A stretch of 6,081 bases of DNA. It comes from JAPUDQ01 sp964532145 (GTDB lineage: Bacteria; Patescibacteriota; Saccharimonadia; Saccharimonadales; Saccharimonadaceae). Positions 1-5,284 of this stretch are shown piece after piece (position 1 is the stretch's first letter; every line of letters begins with the position of its first letter). The stretch covers positions 1 to 6,081 of the forward strand of contig CAZHGM010000037.1 in assembly GCA_964532145.1 (NCBI GenBank). Reading direction: 5' to 3'. A model generated the notes under the pieces. It was not told the DNA's origin. It saw only the letters and a list, made by a program, of their open reading frames with translations, and did no database searches. Both the position numbers and the translations under genes were made by a program.

Positions 1-94
1 TAGAGAGATTAACAACGTAAGGCCTGAGTGTCCTACTTCGGGGTATCCTGTGCGAGGTACAAAACACTATATATTACAGCAAATAATCATTATT

Positions 95-122
95 ATGTCA
101 ATGATTTTATATCTGATATACT
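95..122 (+). promoter_or_regulatory. Putative tsaD promoter
   Basis: TATACT at 117-122 matches the -10 consensus in five of six positions. ATGTCA at 95-100 is a four-of-six -35 candidate with a 16-bp spacer. The predicted transcript start is near 129, three bases before the tsaD ATG, so the message would be almost leaderless. This fits the absence of a good Shine-Dalgarno sequence. The surrounding 61-120 stretch is very AT-rich. Position 1-60 shows no recognisable gene. One plus-strand frame stays open from base 2 to a stop at 149-151, so the tail of an upstream gene cannot be excluded. Confidence 0.45.
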
Positions 123-131
123 CGAGAACAT

Positions 132-1424
132 ATGAGGATACTTGGGATTGAGTCGAGTTGTGACGAGACGGCGGCGGCTGTTGTCGAAGACGGCGTGCGC
201 TTGCTTAGTAATGTCGTGAGTTCGCAGATGGATGATTTTGCCCACTATGGCGGGGTCATACCAGAGGTAGCGGCGCGGTCGCATATCGAGGCGATGCTTC
301 CTGTGGTCACGAAAGCACTCACGCAGGCTCATTGCACAATGGATGACATCGACGGTATAGGTGTGACCTATGCGCCTGGTCTCATCGGCAGTTTGCTGAT
401 CGGATCGCTCACCGCTCGTACCTTAGCAACCGTCTATGATAAACCACTCTATGCCGTCCATCATGTTGAGGGGCATGTCTATGCTAATTTCCTGACGGAA
501 ATTAGCAATGAGAGACAAGAGACAAGAGACAAGAGACAAGAAAAATCGCAAAAAGCAGATATGGGCGGTGTTTTGGGCTTGGTATTACCGAAACATCAGC
601 CGCAGTTCCCTCTTCTGGCATTGATTGTCTCCGGTGGACATACACAGTTAGCATTATTCCATGATCATGGCGACTATGTGCTCTTAGGTCAAGCGCAAGA
701 CGACGCCGTCGGTGAGGCATTTGATAAAGTAGCCAAAATCATTGGCCTCCCCTACCCTGGCGGTCCCTCGATTGCTCGAGCTGCCGAACATGGCAACCCT
801 GAGGCATTTGTGCTGCCACAAGCCAAACTCGCCTGCCCTCCTGGCTGCACGCATGAGATAAACGCTGTTGTCACGCAGTCTGACATCGATGCCGGACGCA
901 CCATCAAAGGCGCGCGCGGTGAATATTTCCTGCGCGAGCGCTGTCACAAGTATGATTTTAGCTTTTCCGGCCTCAAAACAGCCGTTTTACGGACTGTCCA
1001 GTACGAATGCGGTGTTGATCATACATTCCCCTCCTCGCAGCTGCCAGAGCGCGTCTCAGAGGGCTTGCAGCGCGATATGGCGGCTAGTTTCCAGCATGTA
1101 GCCGTTCAGACCCTCGTCGATAAAACTGTTCTCGCCTGTCAGGACTATTCCCCTGCCTCGGTCGTCATCGCCGGTGGCGTCGCGGCCAACCAAGAACTGC
1201 GCCGTCAACTGAAAGATGCGCTGCCAATGCCAATCGAATACGCGCCGATGAGTCTCTGTACTGACAACGCCGCCATGATCGCCTCGCTTGCTTATTTTAT
1301 GGCTCTAGCGGGACGCACATCTGATCCGCTCACACTCGAGGTGGTTCCCAGTCTTAGTATGACGAAGACGAGGTGGAAGCGGGATGGGGAAAGAGGGAAA
1401 CCCCAATTAATTACAAGGATGTAA
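132..1424 (+). CDS. tsaD: tRNA N6-adenosine threonylcarbamoyltransferase TsaD
   Basis: TsaD transfers the threonylcarbamoyl group from threonylcarbamoyl-AMP to A37 of ANN-decoding tRNAs, working in the cytoplasm with TsaB and TsaE in bacteria. The 430-aa product starts with the family's MRILGIESSCDET block. It has the metal-binding HxEGH motif (H111, H115), SGGHTQ (167-172), GEAFDKVAKIIGLPYPGGP (194-212), DFSFSGLKT (275-283), the GGVAAN nucleotide-binding loop (348-353) and the metal-ligand aspartate of CTDNA (D378). All key residues are present, so it should be active. It is about 90 residues longer than E. coli TsaD. Extra material lies at about 121-157 (hairpin plus 7-bp repeat), about 231-273 and in a basic tail after about 410. 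The first insertion uses three AGA arginine codons, unlike the CGN-rich remainder. The ATG at 132 is chosen because the conserved N-terminus begins there; the Shine-Dalgarno is weak. The identity is near certain; the insertions are the odd part. Confidence 0.97.
   Translation: MRILGIESSCDETAAAVVEDGVRLLSNVVSSQMDDFAHYGGVIPEVAARSHIEAMLPVVTKALTQAHCTMDDIDGIGVTYAPGLIGSLLIGSLTARTLATVYDKPLYAVHHVEGHVYANFLTEISNERQETRDKRQEKSQKADMGGVLGLVLPKHQPQFPLLALIVSGGHTQLALFHDHGDYVLLGQAQDDAVGEAFDKVAKIIGLPYPGGPSIARAAEHGNPEAFVLPQAKLACPPGCTHEINAVVTQSDIDAGRTIKGARGEYFLRERCHKYDFSFSGLKTAVLRTVQYECGVDHTFPSSQLPERVSEGLQRDMAASFQHVAVQTLVDKTVLACQDYSPASVVIAGGVAANQELRRQLKDALPMPIEYAPMSLCTDNAAMIASLAYFMALAGRTSDPLTLEVVPSLSMTKTRWKRDGERGKPQLITRM
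482..507. repeat. Perfect 11-bp inverted repeat inside tsaD
   Basis: TGCTAATTTCC (482-492) and GGAAATTAGCA (497-507) are exact reverse complements separated by the 4-nt loop TGAC. It lies at codons 117-126 of tsaD, exactly where the protein leaves the conserved HxEGH block, and is followed within four bases by the 7-bp tandem repeat. It resembles a small palindromic insertion more than ordinary coding sequence; that reading is inference. Confidence 0.85.
511..541. repeat. 7-bp tandem repeat, unit AGAGACA, 4.4 copies
   Basis: Four perfect copies of AGAGACA (511-538) plus three further matching bases lie in frame inside tsaD and encode a charged E/R/Q/T/D/K stretch around residues 127-137. Because 7 is not a multiple of 3, gain or loss of one copy would shift the tsaD frame; only changes of three copies keep it. 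Similar period-7 units recur in the arms of the 1379-1573 segment. Confidence 0.95.
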
Positions 1425-1495
1425 TTGTGTGGCAAGCGTCGATGGATATTGCAAAACAAGAACAGAGTCTCCTTTTGAGCAAACTCAGGCATTGA
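1406..1495 (+). pseudogene. Relic of a four-helix-bundle / 23S rRNA IVS (S23-type) protein
   Basis: In the frame whose codons start at 1406, 1409 and so on, the translation begins INYKDVIVWQASMDIAKQ and ends EQSLLLSKLRH before TGA at 1493-1495. From memory, S23-type (IVS) four-helix-bundle proteins open with a block like YKDLIVWQKAMDLA, then a helix, then EExYGLTSQLRRA. Both blocks appear here in the right order, but the roughly ten residues between them are missing and the frame stops right after the second. The frame is open only back to 1358 and has no good start or ribosome site. It overlaps the last six codons and stop of tsaD in another frame. The family has about 110-130 residues, so at most the N-terminal third survives, with an internal deletion. 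The assignment rests on short similarity and is moderate. Confidence 0.45.
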
Positions 1496-1529
1496 AGTTC
1501 AGCAACCACTTAGGGGGTTTATTTGCTCA
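1476..1529. repeat. 8-bp inverted repeat TGAGCAAA / TTTGCTCA
   Basis: TGAGCAAA (1476-1483) and TTTGCTCA (1522-1529) are exact reverse complements 38 nt apart, with a smaller AACC/GGTT pairing (1504-1507 with 1516-1519) between them. They nest inside the 1379-1573 arms, so an RNA from this segment could fold into one long interrupted rod. No U-run follows, so it is not a good intrinsic terminator for tsaD. Confidence 0.6.
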
Positions 1530-1552
1530 CTACGTCAATTTTTACTTCCCCC

Positions 1553-1581
1553 TTCCCTCTTCCCTTGTCCCGCGCTATAAT
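1553..1581 (+). promoter_or_regulatory. valS promoter
   Basis: A perfect TATAAT lies at 1576-1581. With a 17-bp spacer the -35 would be TTCCCT at 1553-1558, only three of six matches, inside the right arm of the inverted-repeat segment. Transcription would start near 1588, leaving a leader of about 120 nt before valS. The -10 is convincing and the -35 weak. Confidence 0.6.
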
Positions 1582-1597
1582 CAAAGATGAAAACAAA

Positions 1598-1672
1598 CAC
1601 GTGAGAATTGGGCAAAAGAGGGCGAACAGCGTGGATCGCCACTGGTATTAGTTGTCCTTTTATCTTCACGTG
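1598..1672 (+). ncRNA. Structured valS leader RNA (candidate cis-regulatory element)
   Basis: The leader can fold into a nested hairpin. CACGTGAGA (1598-1606) pairs with 1663-1664 plus 1666-1672, with one bulged base at 1665. GGGCAA (1610-1615) pairs with TTGTCC (1652-1657). An apical hairpin forms either as GGCGA/TCGCC (1621-1625 with 1636-1640) or, exclusively, as CAG and TGG (1627-1629, 1632-1634) with CCACTG (1639-1644). AGGGCGAACAGCG at 1619-1631 faintly resembles the T-box sequence, but the leader is too short for a standard T-box with a specifier stem. No known riboswitch class is recognised. It ends 36 nt before the valS start, so it could act on translation or attenuation; that is inference. 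Confidence 0.4.
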
Positions 1673-1708
1673 AAAGCGAATTCCTGAAATTAACAGAGGT
1701 GCTTCATC

Positions 1709-4258
1709 ATGAATTTACCAAAAGCATACCAACCTGATCAGTACGAACCGACTGTCTATGGCCTATGGGAGGCTGCCGATGCGTTTGCTGCGACAGGGAA
1801 GGGCACGCCATATAGCATTGTTATGCCGCCGCCAAATGCCAACGGGAATCTGCATATCGGCCACGCGCTCGATATGAACCTGAAGGACATTGACATCCGT
1901 TACCACCGCATGAAAGGCGATGATGCGATATTTATCCCCGGCTCTGATCATGCCGGATTTGAAACATGGGTTGTCTACGAGCGTGAGCTGGCGAAGCAAG
2001 GCAAGAGCCGCTTTGACTTCAGCCGCGAAGACCTCTATAGCCAAGTGTGGGATTTCGTGGAGGCTCGGCGCGGCGACATGGAGCTACAGCTCCGTGCACT
2101 TGGTATCAGCTGCAGCTGGAATGATGCCGTGTTTACCCTCGACAAGAAGGTGATTGATACCGTCTACGACACATTCAAAAAAATGTGGGACGACAAGCAT
2201 ATTTACAGAGGTGAGCGTATCGTAAATTACTGTACGACCCACCAGACGAGCTTTGCCGATATCGAGGTGGAGCACCGCGAGGAAAAGAGCAAACTCTGGC
2301 ATATTGCGTATCCGCTATTGGACCACGTCGGCGAGATCATTGTCGCGACAACTCGTCCGGAGACCATGCTTGGAGACACCGCTGTTGCTGTCCATCCTGA
2401 TGACGAGCGCTACAAAAAACTCATTGGCTCACGCGTCCAGCTGCCTTTTACAGACCGTGAAATTCCGATCATCGCTGATGAGGCAATCGATCCAGCCTTT
2501 GGCACCGGAGTAGTGAAGGTGACACCGGCTCACGATCCGACCGATTTTGACATCGGTGAGCGACATAACCTGCCACGCATCAAGGTGTTCGGCCTAGACG
2601 GTTTAATCATGGATGATATGCCGTCGTCGTTTCATGGTATGACCGCTGAAGAAGCCCGACGCAGCGTCTTGCTGCAGTTGGAGTCGCATGAACTCATTCG
2701 CAAAACAGAAGAATACGCACATCAAGTCGGGCACTGCTACAAATGTGGCACCATTATCCAGCCGCTTCTCGTTGACCAATGGTTTATCAGCATGAAATCA
2801 TTTACTGCACCTGCGATTGAGGCAATCAAGGCGGGTAAAATTGCGTTTTACCCCAAGAACAAAGCAGGACAGATCATCGCTTACCTTGAGCAGCTACGTG
2901 ACTGGAATATCAGCCGTCAGATACCGTGGGGGATCCCGATCCCGGCGTTTCAAAATACGACAGACCCTGACGACTGGATATTTGACGAGCGCGTCGAGGA
3001 GCCAGAAATTACCGTAGACGGAATCACCTACAAGCGTGAAGAAGACACGTTTGATACATGGTTTAGCTCCGGCCAATGGCCGTACATCGTCACCGATGAG
3101 CTCACGAATGGCCCGCTGAAGCGGTTCTATCCGACCGATCTCATGGAAACAGGGAGCGACCTCGTTCGCCAATGGGTATCGCGCATGATCATGTTTGGGC
3201 TATACAGAACAGATAAAGTTCCATTCAAAACAGTATATTTCCACGGAATGGTCAACGATGAACACAATCAAAAAATGAGCAAGAGCAAGGGTAACGTGAT
3301 TAACCCCATGGAGATTGTCACGGAGTATGGCTCAGATGCCATGCGAATGGGGATCGTAGCGAAACGCAGTCCGGCACAGAACCAGGCATTTTCACGCGCC
3401 TCGGTCATCGCTGGACGGAACTTCTGCAACAAACTCTGGAATATGGCACGGTACATCGAAGACAAGGTCGAACTATTTGACGATCGCACCCCAGCTCCTC
3501 TTACGCTTGCTGATCACTGGGTTATTCGGCAATTGACAGAGGCGGGGAAGGAAGTAGCGGCACTCATTGAATCGCATCGCTACGGCGAAGCCGTTGATGC
3601 TGTCTATCACACAATATGGGACGACGTGGCCGACTGGTATATCGAGGCCAGCAAAGAGTCGGCAGGGGAGGGGATGCTTGCTTGGGTGCTTGAAACTTGC
3701 CTCAAGATCGCCCATCCATTCGCGCCGTTTGTCACAGAGGCTATCTGGACGACACTAAAAATGGACGAGGGCCTGCTGATCCGTACTGCATGGCCGCAAG
3801 GCGCAGTCTATGATGACATCGCTGCCGCTGAATTTGACCAAATCCGTGCCCTTGTCACCGAGACGCGTTATGTTGCATCAGAGCTACCGGCCGGCAGGCA
3901 GACGTTGCTCTACGAACACGACTCACTAATCCAAGATAACCAGGGATTGATCACCAGATTGGCACATCTAAAAGAGGTCGTGCATGCCGACCAACCACGC
4001 GGCCTACGACTGGCAGTACCTAACCGCGAAGCCTGGCTGCTTGTCGATGCCGATACGCTATATGAGCACCAGACAAAGCTAGAGACCAGACTAGCCGCTA
4101 CGCGAGAGTTGATTGCTCGGCTGCAAGCCAGGCTTGCCAACGAGCAGTATGTTACATCTGCTCCGCACCATCTGGTGGAGGAAAGTCGTAATCAGCTTGA
4201 TGAGCACCTTTCGCTCGAGAAAAAGCTTATTGCAGAACTCAATGTCTTAACGGGCTAA
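1709..4258 (+). CDS. valS: Valyl-tRNA synthetase
   Basis: A cytoplasmic class Ia aminoacyl-tRNA synthetase that activates valine with ATP and charges tRNA-Val, hydrolysing mischarged threonine in an editing domain. The 849-aa product is complete and of normal length. Visible in order are the HIGH motif in PPNANGNLHIGHAL (41-54); the ValRS-type PGSDHAGFETW (77-87); the CP1 editing domain, with ATTRPETMLGDTAVAVHP (213-230) and GTGVVKVTPAHDPTDFD (265-281); a CxxC pair (C343, C346); DWNISRQIPWGIPIP (398-412); DTWFSSGQWP (449-458); KMSKS (522-526); the anticodon-binding helical domain (about 600-720); and a charged C-terminal coiled coil (about 780-847), the tRNA-binding arm typical of ValRS. GSDHAG and this arm favour ValRS over IleRS or LeuRS. 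The start is supported by AGAGGTG at 1695-1701, seven bases from the ATG. It has its own promoter and structured leader and is probably monocistronic, converging on the minus-strand genes. Confidence 0.97.
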   Translation: MNLPKAYQPDQYEPTVYGLWEAADAFAATGKGTPYSIVMPPPNANGNLHIGHALDMNLKDIDIRYHRMKGDDAIFIPGSDHAGFETWVVYERELAKQGKSRFDFSREDLYSQVWDFVEARRGDMELQLRALGISCSWNDAVFTLDKKVIDTVYDTFKKMWDDKHIYRGERIVNYCTTHQTSFADIEVEHREEKSKLWHIAYPLLDHVGEIIVATTRPETMLGDTAVAVHPDDERYKKLIGSRVQLPFTDREIPIIADEAIDPAFGTGVVKVTPAHDPTDFDIGERHNLPRIKVFGLDGLIMDDMPSSFHGMTAEEARRSVLLQLESHELIRKTEEYAHQVGHCYKCGTIIQPLLVDQWFISMKSFTAPAIEAIKAGKIAFYPKNKAGQIIAYLEQLRDWNISRQIPWGIPIPAFQNTTDPDDWIFDERVEEPEITVDGITYKREEDTFDTWFSSGQWPYIVTDELTNGPLKRFYPTDLMETGSDLVRQWVSRMIMFGLYRTDKVPFKTVYFHGMVNDEHNQKMSKSKGNVINPMEIVTEYGSDAMRMGIVAKRSPAQNQAFSRASVIAGRNFCNKLWNMARYIEDKVELFDDRTPAPLTLADHWVIRQLTEAGKEVAALIESHRYGEAVDAVYHTIWDDVADWYIEASKESAGEGMLAWVLETCLKIAHPFAPFVTEAIWTTLKMDEGLLIRTAWPQGAVYDDIAAAEFDQIRALVTETRYVASELPAGRQTLLYEHDSLIQDNQGLITRLAHLKEVVHADQPRGLRLAVPNREAWLLVDADTLYEHQTKLETRLAATRELIARLQARLANEQYVTSAPHHLVEESRNQLDEHLSLEKKLIAELNVLTG

Positions 4259-4299
4259 AACACAAGATCGTGTGTTAAGTGTGGCTGGGGTTTTACCCC
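4259..4299. terminator. Hairpins between convergent valS and minus-strand gene
   Basis: Directly after the valS stop, AACACA (4259-4264) pairs with TGTGTT (4271-4276) around a 6-nt loop. A second hairpin, GGGG (4287-4290) with CCCC (4296-4299), has loop TTTTA. On the plus strand neither is followed by a T-run. On the minus strand the first is followed by TTTTA, so it may end the leftward transcript. This is possibly a weak bidirectional terminator. The rest of 4300-4364 shows no gene. Confidence 0.35.
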
Positions 4300-4364
4300 C
4301 CGGCGGGCTGTAACATTGGTTGCTTGCATTCATCAACGACCACTCTATCCGCTTATTGCCATGG

Positions 4365-4754
4365 CTAGCTTGTCGCAGACGCGTAGGCAAACTGTAGCAT
4401 CATGTAAACTTCAAACAAGCGGCGCGACAGACTACGATCACCTGATGGCTCATCGTGGTCATCTCGCCTGGCAGCCAGTGATGAGGCATCGCCCATGCTT
4501 TTGGCAAAGTTTTTGAGCATGGTTTTGTCGGTGTGGTTATGGAGGTCACCAACCGACTTTTGCATAGGGTCGTCCTGCGACCGCGAAGCTAGCTGCGTAT
4601 TGCTGAGAGGGAATTTTATGGGGCGTATCGTTGGTTGAGCTACGATGTCCTTCGCGTGAGTTGCGACTAGCATGACTGCGAACACCATGATAACAGAGAG
4701 CATTCGTCGACAGTTACGGGTGATGTATGTGAGGATGATATTTTTTGTTTTCAT
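4365..4754 (-). CDS. Small predicted secreted protein, family not recognised
   Basis: A 129-aa product of unknown function. The N-terminus is basic (MKTKN, then RNCRR at 13-17). It is followed by a hydrophobic segment, MLSVIMVFAVMLVATHA (18-34), ending in a plausible signal-peptidase site after ATHA, so the mature protein would be about 95 residues, polar and charged, outside the membrane. An uncleaved anchor is the alternative. The mature part has a Ser/Asp/Arg-rich stretch (about 86-112) and a short hydrophobic C-terminus (LFEVYMMLQFAYA). No cysteine pairs, repeats or known catalytic motif are seen. The frame stays open upstream to an ATG at 4796, but that overlaps the -35 box, so the ATG at 4754 is preferred. 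It lies 51 bp after the HIT gene on the same strand. The strong promoter and signal peptide argue for a real gene, but without homology it is not certain. Confidence 0.6.
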   Translation of the reverse strand: MKTKNIILTYITRNCRRMLSVIMVFAVMLVATHAKDIVAQPTIRPIKFPLSNTQLASRSQDDPMQKSVGDLHNHTDKTMLKNFAKSMGDASSLAARRDDHDEPSGDRSLSRRLFEVYMMLQFAYASATS

Positions 4755-4767
4755 AATGAATAATCTT

Positions 4768-4796
4768 ATGTTAGCATAAGCTTTAAAGATTGTCAA
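4768..4796 (-). promoter_or_regulatory. Strong promoter of the small secreted-protein gene
   Basis: On the minus strand a perfect TTGACA (4796-4791) is followed after exactly 17 bp by TAACAT (4773-4768), preceded by the extended -10 TG (4776-4775). The start of transcription would be near 4761, about seven bases before the ATG at 4754, so the message is nearly leaderless. Overlapping dyads (CTTATG at 4765-4770 with CATAAG at 4775-4780; AATCTT at 4762-4767 with AAGATT at 4786-4791) cover the -10 and spacer and could be an operator. Confidence 0.65.
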
Positions 4797-4805
4797 TATA
4801 TAGTT

Positions 4806-5189
4806 CTAATATGAAAGTCGTTCATGCATATCTGTTAACTCGTCTGGGCCCGCCTCGTAAGGGTCAGATGTGAAATCATCAGCTGTTTCACATGGGATCA
4901 AATGCACGTGTGCATGAGGTACCTCAAAGCCCTCGACTTTGCTACAGACGCGCTCTACCTGTAGCTCATCCCGGATATGGAGCATCAGCTTTTTGACAGT
5001 GGCCATGACGGCCTGATAATCGTCATCCTCAAGATCCTCCAGATGATCAACTTGGGCTTTCGGCACCACTAGTGTGTGGCCAGCCTGAACCGGATTGATA
5101 TTTAAAAACGCAAACGTCCGCTCGTCTTCGTAAATTTTGTAGCTAGGAAGGTCGCCGTTGATAATCTTCGTAAAAATTGATTCTTGCAT
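4806..5189 (-). CDS. HIT-family nucleotide-binding protein
   Basis: A 127-aa cytoplasmic protein of the histidine triad superfamily, which hydrolyses or transfers nucleotides from nucleoside phosphoramidates and related adenylated compounds; the exact substrate cannot be told from sequence. The N-terminus (IFTKIINGDLPSYKIYEDE, 5-23) and FLNINPVQAGHTLVVPK (28-44) are typical of the family. The catalytic triad HxHxHxxP is intact at H92, H94, H96 with P99 after L-I. The length matches bacterial HIT proteins. The frame remains open upstream to 5285, but homology begins at the ATG at 5189, and a TATAAT lies just before it, so the longer form is rejected. It lies 51 bp upstream of the small secreted-protein gene on the same strand, with no terminator between, so some co-transcription is possible. 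It is divergent from the SPFH gene. Confidence 0.93.
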   Translation of the reverse strand: MQESIFTKIINGDLPSYKIYEDERTFAFLNINPVQAGHTLVVPKAQVDHLEDLEDDDYQAVMATVKKLMLHIRDELQVERVCSKVEGFEVPHAHVHLIPCETADDFTSDPYEAGPDELTDMHERLSY

Positions 5190-5206
5190 GAAACTAATTA
5201 TACAAT
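5177..5206 (+). promoter_or_regulatory. Possible promoter of the SPFH gene
   Basis: TTGATT (5177-5182) and TACAAT (5201-5206) have an 18-bp spacer and match consensus in four and five of six positions. This overlaps the HIT promoter on the other strand, so the two could compete. An alternative pair is TTTACT (5209-5214) and TACACT (5232-5237) with a 17-bp spacer. Neither is decisive. Confidence 0.3.
5197..5202 (-). promoter_or_regulatory. -10 element of the HIT gene
   Basis: A perfect TATAAT on the minus strand ends seven bases before the ATG at 5189, placing the transcript start at or within a base or two of the start codon, so the message would be leaderless. No Shine-Dalgarno is present. 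A consensus -35 is not visible. Confidence 0.55.
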
Positions 5207-5270
5207 GCTTTACTCTTGGGATCGAACAGCGTACACTGATGGCAACTGTAAATACCGTCGAGATACGCCC

Positions 5271-5276
5271 AGGAGG
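5271..5276 (+). promoter_or_regulatory. Shine-Dalgarno of the SPFH gene
   Basis: AGGAGG, a full match to the anti-SD, eight bases before ATG 5285. It decides between this start and the GTG at 5276. It is the best ribosome site in the window, in contrast to the leaderless-looking neighbours. Confidence 0.85.
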
Positions 5277-5284
5277 TGAGCACA

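Larger units (their letters stand above)
1379..1573. mobile_element. IVS-like element with 21-nt inverted arms (putative)
   Basis: Arms 1379-1399 and 1553-1573 pair over 21 positions: 17 Watson-Crick pairs, three G-U pairs and one A/C mismatch. Each arm consists of 7-nt units; the right arm reads TTCCCTC, TTCCCTT, GTCCCGC, preceded by a further TTCCCCC unit. The enclosed 153 nt carry a second inverted repeat (1476-1483 with 1522-1529) and a relic frame resembling the S23/four-helix-bundle intervening-sequence protein. Classic 23S rRNA intervening sequences are known to have such a terminal stem, sometimes with such a gene. Here the segment starts inside the last 16 codons of tsaD and ends three bases before the valS -10. 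No target duplication is visible. The arms are directly seen; calling it a mobile element is inference. Confidence 0.4.

Noticed and set aside
511..541. CRISPR-like repeat
   Set aside because: The units are contiguous 7-mers without spacers.
684..947. Minus-strand open frame inside tsaD
   Set aside because: It is the shadow of well-conserved TsaD coding sequence, with no ribosome site or recognisable motif.
1588..1708. T-box riboswitch upstream of valS
   Set aside because: A partial T-box-like string exists, but it needs a gap and two mismatches, and the leader from the predicted start is too short for stem I with a specifier loop.
4316..4516. Plus-strand open frame opposite the small secreted protein
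   Set aside because: No ribosome site, promoter or domain-like composition; the opposite strand has a signal peptide and a strong promoter.
4755..4796. Longer start (4796) for the small secreted protein
   Set aside because: That start codon overlaps the perfect TTGACA -35 box, so it would lie upstream of the transcript.
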